Of a DNA stretch of 64,000 nucleotides, positions 32,795-46,162 are shown piece by piece (position 1 is the first letter of the stretch; the number at the start of each line of letters is the position of its first letter). A program made the translations under genes and the position numbers. Location: positions 186,001 to 250,000 of the forward strand of contig NZ_BDAE01000004.1 in NCBI RefSeq assembly GCF_002091675.1, given 5' to 3'. Under the pieces are notes generated by a model, which saw only the letters and a program-made list of their open reading frames with translations, did no database searches and was not told the origin of the DNA. This stretch comes from Pseudomonas luteola NBRC 103146. GTDB lineage: Bacteria > Pseudomonadota > Gammaproteobacteria > Pseudomonadales > Pseudomonadaceae.

Positions 32795-34246
32795 GGCTTT
32801 CATCCCTTGCAACCAGCTCGCGAGCGGCCTGCTCCAGATCAGAGAAAGGCATCCTGACCCCGTTGACCTCCTGATAGTCCTCATGCCCTTTTCCAGCAAT
32901 GAGCACTACGTCGTCACGGGAAGCCTCTCCAATGGCATACGCAATGGCTTCGTCGCGAGCGGGTATAAATGTGGCACGCGCCGGTTCATTAAAGCCGGCA
33001 CGAATATCGTCGATAATTCGAGCGCTGGACTCGGTACGAGGATTGTCATCGGTAACGATAACGGCATCGGCCAGCCGCTCAGCAATGCGAGCCATCAGCG
33101 GGCGCTTGCCACTGTCTCGATCGCCACCACAGCCAAACACGCAGATCAATCGCCCCTTGGCATGAGGGCGTAAGGCAACCAGAACCTGCTCAAGCGCGTC
33201 AGGAGTATGGGCATAATCGACAACGACCAGTGGTTGCGTACCGCCTCCCAGACGCTGCATTCGCCCGACGGGTCCCTGAAGCTCAGGCATTACACGCTGG
33301 ATATGGCTGAGAGTGAACCCCATACCCAGCAGAGCCCCTATCGCTGCGAGCAAGTTGCTGAGATTGAAGCGACCAATCAATGAGCTGACCAGCCTGGCCT
33401 CTCCCTGTGGCGTTACAAGGCTCGCCTCGATACCCGCATCGCTAAAAGCGATGTGTTTGCAATACAGCGTAGCGGCGGGATTTTCCAGGCTGAACGTAAT
33501 AAGCCGAGAGGCATGCTCAACTTCAGCCAGGCGACAGCCCTGCTCATCATCCAAATTGATTACACGTGCCCGTAAAGACGGCCACTGGAAAAGCTTGGCC
33601 TTTGCGGCGGCGTAAGCCTCCATCGTGCCATGATAATCAAGATGATCTCGAGACAGGTTGGTGAACACGGCCACATCAAACTGCACAGCCGCCACACGGC
33701 CCTGCTCCAGACCATGAGAAGAAACCTCCATTGCAACAGCTTGAGCACCCTGCTCCTTGAGTGCAGCCAACGCTGCCTGAACCGCAAAGGGATCCGGCGT
33801 GGTATGCCGACCGGCCTCAAGTGCTCCCCAAAACCCTGTCCCCAATGTGCCTACGATGCCGCAGCGCTGCCCTAGGCGATCACAGGCTTGGGCGATTAGC
33901 TGCGTCACGCTGGTCTTACCATTGGTACCGGTAACGCCTATCAGCGTAAGAGCAGCGCTGGGCTCGCCATAAAAACGCCCTGCAATGGCTGAAAGCTCGG
34001 CGCCAAGCTCTTTGACTGGCACAAGAGGTACCGAAGCGGGAGGCAAATCGGGGGCTTGATCTGCCTCATAGACGATTGCCGAGGCACCATTGGCAATCGC
34101 TTCGGAAATATGTAAACGCCCATCACGCACTCCGCCAGGTACTGCAAAAAAAACGGATCCTGGTTGGATACGTCGACTGTCCAGGCAAAGTGCTTTTACA
34201 GAAACATCATTACTGGCCTGCGGTATCAACCGGGTGAGAGAGATCA

Positions 34247-34247
<1 letters not shown>
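32787..34247 (-). CDS. murE: UDP-MurNAc-L-Ala-D-Glu--meso-diaminopimelate ligase
   Basis: Adds the third stem residue. It has 486 residues. The ATP loop is GTNGKTS (107-113). DNPR at 401-404 is the motif for meso-diaminopimelate, so the wall is the usual Gram-negative A1-gamma type. The carbamylated-lysine region (YAAAKAKLF, near 212-220) is present. Its ATG overlaps the last base of ftsI. Confidence 0.98.
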
Positions 34248-36281
<2,034 letters not shown>

Positions 36282-36285
<4 letters not shown>

Positions 36286-37220
36286 CGCAGCTTCTCCGCA
36301 ATACGCATGACTGCACTTCGGGACCGAGGGTTGACGGACAGTTCAGCCTCGGAGGCATATACAGGCTTGCCTACCAGCAAGGCGCGGGGCTCAAAAGCCT
36401 GCGTACGAATAGGAAGATTTCGTGGAAGCTTATCGGCCTCACCCTTAGCCAGGCGACGCATGAAGAGCTTGACGATTCTGTCTTCCAGAGAGTGAAAACT
36501 GATCACCACGAGCCGGCCGCCTATGGCCAGGCTTTCAAAGGCCGCTTCCAGACCTCTTTCCAGATCGCCCAACTCGTTATTGATGAAAATCCGGATACCC
36601 TGAAACGCTCGCGTGGCAGGATGCTTGCCTTTTTCCCAAGCAGGATTCGCGTCAGTCAATACCTGGGCCAGATCAGCCGTACGCGTAAAGGGTGTGACGT
36701 CCCTGCGCTGTACCACAGCCCTGGCCATCCGCTTGGCGAATCGCTCTTCGCCGTACTCTTTGAATACGCGAGTGATTTCATCTTCCGGTGCGGTTGCAAT
36801 CCAATCAGCGGCGCTTATACCGTGAGAGGGATCCATACGCATATCCAGAGGACCATCATGCATGAAGCTGAACCCGCGCTCGGGATCATCCAGTTGAGGA
36901 GAGGACACGCCTAAATCGAGAAGCACGCCATCCGTACGTCCCATCCAGGCGCGCTGCAACAGTTCTTCGCCTATGTCGGCAAAGCTTCGCTGCACAATGA
37001 CAAAGCGGCCATCTTCGGCCGCCAGTGCTTGTCCCGACTGGATCGCTTGGGGATCCTTGTCGAAACCAAGCAGGCTTCCGCTTTTAAGTCGTGCAAGAAT
37101 TGCACGGCTATGCCCTCCGCGGCCAAATGTGCCATCGACATAGAGGCCTTCGGGACGCACAGCCAGGGCTTCGACGGCTTCGTCGAGCAAGACAGTGACA
37201 TGGCTGAACGTAGTGGTCAT
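36282..37220 (-). CDS. rsmH: 16S rRNA m4C1402 methyltransferase RsmH
   Basis: S-adenosylmethionine-dependent methylation of N4 of C1402 in the ribosomal P site. It has 312 residues with the ATG at 37220 (E. coli 313); a GTG at 37226 overlapping the mraZ stop is an alternative. The SAM loop [10 protein letters not shown] is near 29-38, and [18 protein letters not shown] and [12 protein letters not shown] are the family blocks. Formerly MraW; second gene of the dcw cluster. Confidence 0.97.
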
Positions 37221-37222
37221 AT

Positions 37223-37678
37223 TCACAGGATTAAATCGCGCAGTTCTTCCGGCAAACCGCCGGGTTCCTTGATTGCCTTGAGGTCGCTTTCACACAGACC
37301 ATTCCAGGCATCCTCATCCCACAGCTGAAATTTGTTCAGCTGCCCTACCAGTACAGCGCGCTTATCCAGACGAGCATAATCCCTCAAGCGGGGCGGCACT
37401 AAAAAGCGCCCGCTCCCATCCAGCTCAAGGTCTACCGCATTACCGATTAGCAAACGCTGCAAACGACGTGTTTCTTCTCTTAAAGACGGAAGTTCACGGA
37501 GTTTGCTTTCGATGATTTCCCATTCGGGAAGGGGATAAACGCAAAGGCAAGTATCAATGGCATCAATCGTTACGATGAGCTGGCCGGCACAGCGCTCTAG
37601 AAGCTCATCACGATACCGGCTCGGCATCGTAAGGCGCCCCTTGGCGTCAAGGCTGATGGCATTCGCTCCACGGAACAA
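37223..37678 (-). CDS. mraZ: Transcriptional regulator MraZ
   Basis: AbrB-like DNA-binding protein that heads the dcw cluster and represses it in E. coli. It has 151 residues with two tandem SpoVT/AbrB-like half domains: the first contains [19 protein letters not shown] (7-25), the second [21 protein letters not shown] (78-98). Four TGG-containing repeats at exact 10-bp spacing lie 31-64 bp upstream and are its probable operator. Confidence 0.97.
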   Translation of the reverse strand: MFRGANAISLDAKGRLTMPSRYRDELLERCAGQLIVTIDAIDTCLCVYPLPEWEIIESKLRELPSLREETRRLQRLLIGNAVDLELDGSGRFLVPPRLRDYARLDKRAVLVGQLNKFQLWDEDAWNGLCESDLKAIKEPGGLPEELRDLIL

Positions 37679-37708
37679 GTTGCTTCTTCCTTTGGCTGGC
37701 TTTCCCTA

Positions 37709-37742
37709 CCATTAAATCCCACTTTTAACCACTTCGTACCAC
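37709..37742 (-). promoter_or_regulatory. MraZ operator: four TGG repeats at 10-bp spacing
   Basis: On the minus strand GTGG, GTGG, GTGG(G) and ATGG start exactly 10 bp apart, at 37742, 37732, 37722 and 37712. E. coli MraZ binds TGGG-type repeats separated by 5-bp spacers, that is, the same period. The array begins just downstream of the -10 element, suited to autorepression. Confidence 0.8.
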
Positions 37743-37749
37743 CGGGCAC

Positions 37750-37779
37750 ACTATATTGACGCGCTCCCCCCACCGTCAA
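37750..37779 (-). promoter_or_regulatory. Sigma-70 promoter of mraZ and the dcw cluster
   Basis: TTGACG (37774-37779) and TATAGT (37750-37755) on the minus strand, 18 bp apart. The predicted start point falls at the first MraZ repeat, about 65 bp before the mraZ ATG. Confidence 0.75.
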
Positions 37780-37969
37780 GGCGAGGCCATGGCACAAAAA
37801 GGCTTGCAGACTAGGGAGTTACAGAAATTATGGGGCTTTTAGCGAAACGGTGACGAACATACTTTTCCGACAAACGGAAATTAACTCAACTAATTGCCTC
37901 GACTAGTTAAAGTAATTTCTCAGATAGAGTTATCAGTAAGGATGTGAAGCAGGAGAAGGGAGAGTGAGT

Positions 37970-38327
37970 GGAGAGTCGATCTGTAAGCCGGGTTCTGTCG
38001 AGAACAGTCATTCCTCTAGGACAGCCATCACTGACTGCCTCAAGCAACCTACCCGAATCCAGCGCGGGCCACGCCTATGGATTCCTATTTGGTCTTGCTC
38101 CAGGTGGGGTTTACCTAGCCACGAACTGTTGCCAGCCGTGCGGTGCGCTCTTACCGCACCTTTTCACCCTTACCGGCGCTTGCGCGCTTAGGCGGTTATT
38201 TTCTGTGGCACTTTCCGTAGGCTCACGCCTCCCAGGCGTTACCTGGCACCTTGCCCTATGGAGCCCGGACTTTCCTCCCCTCCTGCTGCTTGCGCAGCGG
38301 GAGCAGCGACTGTCCGATCGACTCTCC
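37970..38327 (-). ncRNA. rnpB: RNase P RNA (type A)
   Basis: Catalytic RNA that trims the 5' end of tRNA precursors, about 358 nt. Hallmarks on the minus strand: matching ends GGAGAGTCGAT...ATCGACTCTCC that form helix P1, GAGGAAAGTCCGGGCTCC (conserved CR I) near the 5' end, the universal core AGAACCCGGCTTACAGATCG at the 3' end, and the GGTAAACCCCACC segment. Short reading frames inside it are not genes. It lies between rsmI and mraZ, as in Pseudomonas. Confidence 0.98.
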
Positions 38328-38334
38328 GGGCGCA

Positions 38335-38363
38335 AGGGTACCTAGATGCCAGGCGTATAACAA
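38335..38363 (-). promoter_or_regulatory. Probable rnpB promoter
   Basis: TTGTTA (38358-38363) and TACCCT (38335-38340) are 17 bp apart, and the first base of the RNA follows seven bases after the -10. The -10 is poor, but the G+C-rich discriminator GCGCCC is typical of stable-RNA promoters under stringent control. Confidence 0.5.
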
Positions 38364-38376
38364 CCTTGATCTTTTC

Positions 38377-39225
38377 CTAATGCTTGTTCTGTTGCTCCAA
38401 GGCAAATTGGTACAGCATGTTCTTACGCTCTCCCGTGATTTCAGCGGCCAACGCAGCCGCGCGTTTGAGAGGCATTTCAGCGAGCAATATATTTAAAATC
38501 CGCACAGCCTCGGGGGGCAGAGAATCCTTGTCAGGCGACTCATAACCCGAGATCAGTAAAACGCACTCACCCCGCTGCTGATTGGAATCGGATCGGATCC
38601 ACTCGACCAGTTCACCAAGCGGTGCGTCCTTGATGGTTTCAAACGTCTTGGTCAATTCACGGGCCAATACAGCGATGCGCTCGCCTCCCATGATTGCAGC
38701 AAGATCTTCAACACTTTCCAGCAACCGATGGGGCGCCTCGTAGAAAATCAAGGTCCGCTCTTCCTGCTTCAAGGCATCCAGGCGGCTTCGTCGCGCCGTG
38801 GCCTTTGCAGGCAGAAAGCCCTCGAAAATAAACCGGTCAGATGGGAGCCCGGCCGCTGATAGTGCCGCGATGACAGCACTGGCTCCCGGAACCGGCACAA
38901 CAGGGATTTGCGCAGCACGCGCCTGTCGCACCAGATGGAAACCCGGATCGGAAATCAGGGGTGTTCCTGCATCGGAGACCAGAGCAACACTTCCCCCTTC
39001 GAGCAAACGGTTGATGAACCGCCCACCCTGCTCGCGCTCATTATGATCATGACAAGCGGCCAGAGGGGTATTGATCCCGAAATGCTGCAACAAGCGCGAA
39101 GAATGGCGCGTATCTTCAGCGGCAATCAACGACACTTCTTTCAGAATGCGAAGCGCCCGAGCACTGATGTCCTCCAGATTACCTATGGGGGTCGCGACGA
39201 TATAAAGCGTGCCGGGAGTGCTCAT
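38377..39225 (-). CDS. rsmI: 16S rRNA 2'-O-ribose C1402 methyltransferase RsmI
   Basis: Adds the 2'-O-methyl group to C1402, the same nucleotide whose base RsmH modifies. It has 282 residues. [15 protein letters not shown] (5-19) opens the tetrapyrrole-methylase-like fold; [29 protein letters not shown] and [12 protein letters not shown] are family blocks. It diverges from lpoA over 122 bp, reproducing the yraL-yraM order of E. coli. Confidence 0.97.
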   Translation of the reverse strand: MSTPGTLYIVATPIGNLEDISARALRILKEVSLIAAEDTRHSSRLLQHFGINTPLAACHDHNEREQGGRFINRLLEGGSVALVSDAGTPLISDPGFHLVRQARAAQIPVVPVPGASAVIAALSAAGLPSDRFIFEGFLPAKATARRSRLDALKQEERTLIFYEAPHRLLESVEDLAAIMGGERIAVLARELTKTFETIKDAPLGELVEWIRSDSNQQRGECVLLISGYESPDKDSLPPEAVRILNILLAEMPLKRAAALAAEITGERKNMLYQFALEQQNKH

Positions 39226-39347
39226 AATGAAACTCTTGTATCAATAAAGGCCTCCATTGTACGCGTTTCGAGGAATCGCTATTCGCGCCGCTCACCAGCA
39301 CTCGCTACAATCCAGCCAATTAATTGTTTTGCGCCAGGAATTACGCC

Positions 39348-41102
39348 ATGACTGTTCGCCTGCGTACGCTAGTTAGCGTTCCACTTATTAGCCTACTTGC
39401 CGCCTGTGCAAGCTCGCCTTCCAACACATTGGGTGAGCTGCCTCGTATCCCCCAGGCCAACATACAGCAATTGCTTGAGCAGGCAGGTAGTGATACATCA
39501 GAGAAGGCCAACATGCTGCGCCTCTCCGCTGCCGAGATTGCCTACAAGCAGCAAAACTTCACGCAGGCCAAGCAGATACTGGGCAGCATTCAACTGCAGC
39601 AATTGAAGCCTATACCGCAGGTATATGCCGGCACCCTGAGAGGTGAAATTGCTTTAGCGGAAAATCAGCCAAAGGAGGCTCTGAAAGCACTCCAACAGCC
39701 TGGCTTCGAACACCTGAGCGAGCTGCCTGTCGAGCAGCAGATCAGTGTATCCATGGTAAAGGCACGCGCCCTGCAGGCAGACAACCAGACCCTGGCGGCA
39801 GCCAAGGAGCGCATTTTCATTGCCCCGCTTCTCAAAAGTGATCAGGCCAGCGCCAACCACGAAGCCATCTGGAGTCTGATTTCGGCTCTTCCTGCCGACC
39901 AACTCCAACCTGTGGCAGGCAACAATGAGCTTAATGGCTGGCTGGCACTGGCCGCTATCACTCATTCAAACGGCTCACTGGATGATCAGCTCGCCGCCAT
40001 TGACGACTGGCGCAAGCAGAATCCAAATCATCCAGCCGCCTCGCATCCTCCGCAAGCGCTTGAAAAGCTGCGCAACCTGGAGCAACAGCCGCTGACACAT
40101 ATCGCCTTGCTGCTACCGCAACAGGGACAACTTGCCAATGTATCCCGCGCCTTACAGGACGGCTTCATGGCTTCGCTTTACGAGAGTCAGCAAAACGGCC
40201 AGACACCTCCTGCCGTATCCTTTTACGACAGCACACAGGTCCGCTCCATTGACGACTTTTATCGTCAGGCCAAAGCCGACGGCGCCCAGCTGGTGGTTGG
40301 TCCGCTAGAGAAAAGCTTGGTCAAGCAACTCAGCGATCATCAACAGCTACCTTTGCCTACTCTTGCGCTCAACTACAGCGACAGCCAAGGCGTAGGCCCA
40401 AAGCAGCTCTATCAGTTCGGTCTGGCGGCAGAGGATGAGGCACGCGAAGCGGCCGACCGCGCAGCAGAAGAAGGCAAGCACACTGCGGTAGCGATGGTTC
40501 CACGCGGCGATTGGGGGGACCGTGTACTGGCAGCCTTTGACCAGGAGTGGCGGGCAAAAGGCGGCATGCTGCTTGGAGCCGAGCGAATCGATCAGCCGGT
40601 AGAGCTGGCACGCCAGATTACGCGTCTGCTGCAAAACCGTCAGGGCGGGCAAAGCATCGACTTTATCTTCCTTGCAGCAACACCCCAACAGGCTCGCCAG
40701 ATCAAGCCTACGCTGGCGTATCAATATGCTGGAGATATACCCGTCTACGCCACTTCACACCTGTATTCCGGCAGCAGCAACCCTGCTCAGGATCAGGACC
40801 TGAACGGAATTCAGTTCTGCGAAACACCGTGGCTGCTTAATACCAACGATCCTGTTCGCCGCAAGGTCGTCACCCAGTGGCCCCAAGCGTCCAGCAGCCT
40901 GGGTCGCCTATATGCCATGGGAGCAGATGCCTACTTGCTTTCTACTCGTCTGCCACAGCTCAAGGCGCTCCCCAATACGCAAATAAATGGCCTGTCAGGT
41001 GACCTGACGCTAAGCCCAACGCAGCGCGTGGTGCGCAGACTACCTTGGGCCCAGTTCGTCAATGGGCAGGTTCAGCCCGTTTCACAATCCGGTACGCTGT
41101 GA
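39348..41102 (+). CDS. lpoA: Penicillin-binding protein activator LpoA (outer-membrane lipoprotein)
   Basis: Lipoprotein that reaches from the outer membrane to stimulate PBP1A. It has 584 residues from the ATG at 39348; an upstream in-frame start adds nine residues before the signal. Lipobox LLAAC puts the lipidated cysteine at residue 20. An N-terminal helical TPR-like domain (about 30-240) is followed by a periplasmic-binding-protein-like domain starting at HIALLLPQQGQLANVSRALQ. The Gln-rich composition is typical. It heads lpoA-yraN-diaA-dolP. Confidence 0.95.
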   Translation: MTVRLRTLVSVPLISLLAACASSPSNTLGELPRIPQANIQQLLEQAGSDTSEKANMLRLSAAEIAYKQQNFTQAKQILGSIQLQQLKPIPQVYAGTLRGEIALAENQPKEALKALQQPGFEHLSELPVEQQISVSMVKARALQADNQTLAAAKERIFIAPLLKSDQASANHEAIWSLISALPADQLQPVAGNNELNGWLALAAITHSNGSLDDQLAAIDDWRKQNPNHPAASHPPQALEKLRNLEQQPLTHIALLLPQQGQLANVSRALQDGFMASLYESQQNGQTPPAVSFYDSTQVRSIDDFYRQAKADGAQLVVGPLEKSLVKQLSDHQQLPLPTLALNYSDSQGVGPKQLYQFGLAAEDEAREAADRAAEEGKHTAVAMVPRGDWGDRVLAAFDQEWRAKGGMLLGAERIDQPVELARQITRLLQNRQGGQSIDFIFLAATPQQARQIKPTLAYQYAGDIPVYATSHLYSGSSNPAQDQDLNGIQFCETPWLLNTNDPVRRKVVTQWPQASSSLGRLYAMGADAYLLSTRLPQLKALPNTQINGLSGDLTLSPTQRVVRRLPWAQFVNGQVQPVSQSGTL

Positions 41103-41470
41103 AAACCACGACGCGAGAAAGTGGGCAGGCCGCCGAAGATCAAGCGCTTGCCTACCTGCAGAAACAAGGGCTCAAACTTGTAGTCCGCAACTGGTCGCGG
41201 CGTAGCGGCGAGCTTGATCTGGTCATGCTCGACAGGGATACAGTAGTATTTGTGGAAGTACGCTCCAGGCGTCATATTGCCTGGGGCGGAGCCGTTGAAA
41301 GCATTGACGCCAGAAAGCGTCAACGTCTGATTGCAACCGCACAGCTTTTTCTTCAAAGCGAGTCTCGTTGGGCTAAATCCCCTTGCCGCTTTGATGTTGT
41401 TGCGCTCAGCCCTGCTGTCGGCAGTACCTCTTCGCATCTCGAATGGATAAAGAACGCATTCGATTCCTGA
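41099..41470 (+). CDS. yraN: YraN family (UPF0102) putative endonuclease-fold protein
   Basis: Small protein (123 residues) of the UPF0102 family with a PD-(D/E)xK nuclease-like core: the pattern RRSGELDLVMLDRDTVVFVEVRSR near residues 38-61 supplies the acidic residues, though the final Lys is Arg here. Function is not established. A GTG overlapping the lpoA stop (GTGA) is the likely start; the frame extends further upstream inside lpoA, but those residues are not family-like. Third member of the yraL-P neighbourhood. Confidence 0.9.
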   Translation: MKTTTRESGQAAEDQALAYLQKQGLKLVVRNWSRRSGELDLVMLDRDTVVFVEVRSRRHIAWGGAVESIDARKRQRLIATAQLFLQSESRWAKSPCRFDVVALSPAVGSTSSHLEWIKNAFDS

Positions 41471-42660
<1,190 letters not shown>

Positions 42661-42670
42661 TTCGAGCATA

Positions 42671-42698
42671 AAAAAACCCGCCATATGGCGGGTTTTTT
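42671..42698. terminator. Bidirectional terminator, dolP / glycine-zipper gene
   Basis: Perfect palindrome with stem ACCCGCCATATGGCGGGT flanked by runs of A and T, between convergent genes. Confidence 0.95.
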
Positions 42699-42711
42699 GT
42701 GGTCACTTTTC

Positions 42712-43257
42712 TTACTGTACGGAAGCAGTCTGCTCGGCCAGTACCAGCTGGCCACCCTGCACAGGGATCTGCTTACCGGGATCACGATCCATGCGGACCT
42801 GCCCCACCTTGCCATCCAGCAGATACTTGACGTCGTAAGCCACCACTTTTTCGCTCGCGTCTGTAACCGTGCTGCAGCGCTTTTGCATGGTGGTATAGGT
42901 ATCGGAGTTCTGCATATGCTCCTGGGTTTTGTTACCTACGTAACCTCCACCCACAGCCCCGGCAACAGTAGCAAGCTTCTTGCCATTACCCCCGCCGACC
43001 TGATTACCCAGCAGACCACCGACTACAGCACCGATGGCAGTCCCAGCAATCTGATGCTGATCCTGTACAGGCCTGCGATGTGTAACCGCTACATCCTTAC
43101 AGACTTCACGGGGCGTTTTGATCGTTTCCTTGACCGGTTGGACGGCTACGACCTCAGCGAACTTTGGACCTCGATCTGAAACACCATAGGCAACAGCACC
43201 TCCAGCCGTAACCAGAACTGCGCCCAATACCGTTCCAACGAGCATCGATTTATTCAC
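42712..43257 (-). CDS. Glycine-zipper 2TM-domain envelope protein
   Basis: Exported or membrane-anchored protein of 181 residues. The N-terminal hydrophobic segment (5-25) is a signal or anchor without a lipobox. Residues about 70-107 are a glycine zipper (IAGTAIGAVVGGLLGNQVGG then GAVGGGYVGN) as in the 17-kDa surface antigen/SlyB-like family. The C-terminal third is a small beta-rich domain with one Cys. Such proteins are thought to support outer-membrane integrity; no specific function is assigned. It stands alone upstream of secF in transcription order, 55 bp away. Confidence 0.82.
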   Translation of the reverse strand: MNKSMLVGTVLGAVLVTAGGAVAYGVSDRGPKFAEVVAVQPVKETIKTPREVCKDVAVTHRRPVQDQHQIAGTAIGAVVGGLLGNQVGGGNGKKLATVAGAVGGGYVGNKTQEHMQNSDTYTTMQKRCSTVTDASEKVVAYDVKYLLDGKVGQVRMDRDPGKQIPVQGGQLVLAEQTASVQ

Positions 43258-43312
43258 GTCAATCTCTCCTGATTTACCAACAAGGCATCCACCTTATTCC
43301 AAGCCTCGGACA

Positions 43313-44221
43313 TCAAGGCCTGTCATCAAGTTCCTTTGCTGCTGGTGGTATCAGGTCTTCCGAGTTCAAATTCAGCCAGATCAACACAACGTTTGCGATA
43401 TAGATCGAAGAATAAGTCCCTGCGAGCACACCAATAAACAAGGCAACCGAGAAACCAAAGAGGTTATCGCCTCCAAAAACCAGCAATGCTGTAATTGCCA
43501 ACAACGTGGAAATGGATGTCGCCAAGGTTCTGAGAAGTGTCTGCGTAGTAGAGATGTTGATGTTATCGATCAGGCTTGCTTTGCGTAAAACACGGAAGTT
43601 TTCACGTACCCGGTCAAACACCACGATGGTGTCGTTCAATGAATAGCCAATGATAGCCAGTACTGCAGCCAGAACAGTCAGATCGAACGTAACCTGGAAG
43701 AACGACAGCACGCCAAGCGTAACAATAACGTCGTGCACGAGAGACAGGATCGCGCCCAACGCAAACTTCCACTGGAAACGAAAGCCGACGTAAAGCAATA
43801 CCCCGCCTAGCGCCAGAAGCATTCCGAGTCCACCCTGGTCCCGCAGCTCTTCCCCTACCTGGGGACCTACGAATTCGACACGCGTAACAGAAGCCGGATT
43901 ATCTTTACTGGCCTGCTGCAGCGCAGCCGCAACCTTCTGACCTAGCTGCGCATCATCGCCAGGCATACGTACCAGCACATCGGTAGTCGCACCAAAGCTC
44001 TGAACAACAGCATCCTTAAAGCCCGAACGCTCCAGTTGAGTACGAATGCTTCCCAAATCCGCTGCTTTCTCATAACGCAGCTCAATCAGGGTTCCGCCTG
44101 TGAAATCCAAGCCGAAATTGAGTCCCTTGATAGCCAGGCTACCAATGGCAATCAATGTAAGCACCAGTGTCAGGGCGAACGCAACATTGCGTACGCCCAT
44201 GAAATTAATGGTTCGTTTCAT
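43313..44221 (-). CDS. secF: Protein translocase subunit SecF
   Basis: Six-helix RND-type membrane protein that, with SecD and YajC, uses the proton gradient to pull exported proteins into the periplasm. It has 302 residues. The first periplasmic domain begins after LNFGLDFTGGTLIELRY (30-46), and the later helices include GYSLNDTIVVFDRVREN, a signature of the family. It follows secD by 9 bp. Confidence 0.97.
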   Translation of the reverse strand: MKRTINFMGVRNVAFALTLVLTLIAIGSLAIKGLNFGLDFTGGTLIELRYEKAADLGSIRTQLERSGFKDAVVQSFGATTDVLVRMPGDDAQLGQKVAAALQQASKDNPASVTRVEFVGPQVGEELRDQGGLGMLLALGGVLLYVGFRFQWKFALGAILSLVHDVIVTLGVLSFFQVTFDLTVLAAVLAIIGYSLNDTIVVFDRVRENFRVLRKASLIDNINISTTQTLLRTLATSISTLLAITALLVFGGDNLFGFSVALFIGVLAGTYSSIYIANVVLIWLNLNSEDLIPPAAKELDDRP

Positions 44222-44230
44222 CGCAGCTCC

Positions 44231-46099
44231 TCAAATCCACAGCTTCTTGATGTTACGGCCGCCAAAGCTCAGGTTGACCATTGCGCGAGTCACCATGATG
44301 GCTGTGAACATGGAGGTGAAAATACCGAGCGACATTGTGACAGCGAAGCCCTTGACCGGGCCGGTGCCCATTGCAAACAGGATCGCGCCGACGAGAAGCG
44401 TAGTCAGGTTGGCATCGATAATCGCACTGAACGCCCTGCTGAAACCTTCATGAATGGCTCGCTGTACGTGCATACCATTCGCCAGTTCTTCGCGGATACG
44501 CGAGAAGATCAATACGTTGGCATCAACCGCCATACCCATTGTCAGAACGATACCGGCAATGCCTGGCAGCGTAAGCGTTGCATTAAGGACAGACATCAAC
44601 CCGATCAAAAGAACCATGTTGAAGCCCAGCGCCACTGTCGCGATCACACCAAAGACGCGGTAGATCACGATAATAAACAGGGAGACAAAAGCCATTCCCC
44701 AGAGTGCAGCATCAAGGCCCTTGGCAATATTATCTGCACCAAGGCTTGGACCCAGCGTTCGCTCCTCAGCGAAATACATGGGCGCGGCAAGACCACCAGC
44801 ACGCAACAGCAGCGCAAGCTCGGAGGCCTCACCAGAACCATTCAGCCCTGTAATACGGAAACTGTTGCCCAGCGCTGACTGGATGGTAGCCAGACTGATA
44901 ATGCGGCGATCTTCCTGGAAGCTTGGTACGGCGACATCCTTTTCAACACCATTAACGGTCTGACGCTCGTAGCGAGTCACCGGCTTCTGCTCAATGAACA
45001 CAACGGCCATGCTGCGTCCAATGTTCCCACGCGTAGCACGACTCATCAGATCACCACCGTGACCATCCAGTTTGATGTTCACTTGTGGGCGACCATTTTC
45101 ATCAAAGCTTGCAGAAGCGTCTGTAACCTGATCGCCCGTGATGATTACACTGCGTTCCAACGGAACGGATTGACGACCGACATCACGGAACTCAAAGCTT
45201 TCTGTAGCACTGCGCGGAGTATCTTGCGTTGCTGCCAGACGGAACTCCAGGTTCGCCGTCTTGCCGAGAATACGCTTCGCTTCTGCAGTGTCCTGTACGC
45301 CAGGCAACTCTACTACAATACGGTTGGCACCTTGACGCTGAACAAGCGGCTCGGCCACACCCAGCTCGTTCACACGGTTACGAACAGTAGTAAGGTTCTG
45401 TTTGATGGAATATTCACGAATCTCCGTCAGCTTCGCCTGAGACAGTTCAAGACGTAGCACCTGAAGATTGTCACGCGCTTCATTTGTCAGAACGAAGTCG
45501 TTGTAATTCTTTCGGATCAGATCGGACGCTTGTTCCAGTGCTTGCGCATCAGCAAAGCCTAGCTGAATGACATTGCCCTGCTGGGGAAGACTGCGGTAGC
45601 GGACTCTCTCGCGACGAAGCAGTGTCTTCACTTCGCTGTCGTACACCTTCATACGTGCATCGACAGCCTTATCCATATCAACGGATAGCAGGAAATGCAC
45701 ACCACCCGACAGGTCAAGACCCAACTTCATTGGACTTGCGCCAAGCTTGCGCAGCCATTCGGGCGTAGTCGGGGCTAGGTTAAGCGCAACGACATAGTCA
45801 TCACCCAAGGCCTTGCGCACTACGTCCTGAGCCGGCAATTGATCATCTGCCTTACTCAACCGAATGAGCCCGCGCTTACCATCACTGGCAAGATCGACAG
45901 CCTTTACGCTGATATTGGCGTCGGCCAGCGCCTTGGTAATGTTATCCAATTCCGCCTGACTCACCGTCAGTTCCGTGCTTGAGCTGCTGATTTGAATAGC
46001 AGGATCATCGGGGTAGAGATTGGGCGCGGAATAAATGAAGCCGACCACCAGCACTGCCAGGATCAGCAGGTATTTCCATAAGGGATATTTATTGAGCAT
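44231..46099 (-). CDS. secD: Protein translocase subunit SecD
   Basis: Partner of SecF, 622 residues (E. coli 615). One N-terminal helix (about 9-25), a large periplasmic P1 region containing LGLDLSGGVHFLL, then five C-terminal helices with GFNMVLLIGLMSVLNATLTL and GMAVDANVLIFSRIREE, the conserved proton-pathway Asp lying in the latter. It is preceded by yajC with a 63-bp gap that holds a short stem-loop. Confidence 0.98.
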   Translation of the reverse strand: MLNKYPLWKYLLILAVLVVGFIYSAPNLYPDDPAIQISSSSTELTVSQAELDNITKALADANISVKAVDLASDGKRGLIRLSKADDQLPAQDVVRKALGDDYVVALNLAPTTPEWLRKLGASPMKLGLDLSGGVHFLLSVDMDKAVDARMKVYDSEVKTLLRRERVRYRSLPQQGNVIQLGFADAQALEQASDLIRKNYNDFVLTNEARDNLQVLRLELSQAKLTEIREYSIKQNLTTVRNRVNELGVAEPLVQRQGANRIVVELPGVQDTAEAKRILGKTANLEFRLAATQDTPRSATESFEFRDVGRQSVPLERSVIITGDQVTDASASFDENGRPQVNIKLDGHGGDLMSRATRGNIGRSMAVVFIEQKPVTRYERQTVNGVEKDVAVPSFQEDRRIISLATIQSALGNSFRITGLNGSGEASELALLLRAGGLAAPMYFAEERTLGPSLGADNIAKGLDAALWGMAFVSLFIIVIYRVFGVIATVALGFNMVLLIGLMSVLNATLTLPGIAGIVLTMGMAVDANVLIFSRIREELANGMHVQRAIHEGFSRAFSAIIDANLTTLLVGAILFAMGTGPVKGFAVTMSLGIFTSMFTAIMVTRAMVNLSFGGRNIKKLWI

Positions 46100-46123
46100 G
46101 ACACCGCCCGGATTAAGAAACGA

Positions 46124-46138
46124 GGCGCCTTGCGCGCC
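46124..46138 (-). other. Short stem-loop between yajC and secD
   Basis: GGCGC (46124-46128) pairs with GCGCC (46134-46138), and on the minus strand TCGTTTCTTAAT follows. It may be a weak attenuator that lowers secDF relative to yajC; the stem is only five base pairs. Confidence 0.3.
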
Positions 46139-46162
46139 CCGTGCATATACCTAGAGGTAGGA

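Noticed and set aside
37789-37842. A 17-codon frame (MAQKGLQTRELQKLWGF) upstream of mraZ on the plus strand
   Set aside because: No ribosome-binding site, runs against the dcw direction, and overlaps the promoter side of mraZ.
37968-38345. Open frames on both strands over 37.97-38.35 kb
   Set aside because: The stretch is RNase P RNA, recognisable by its conserved core and paired ends.
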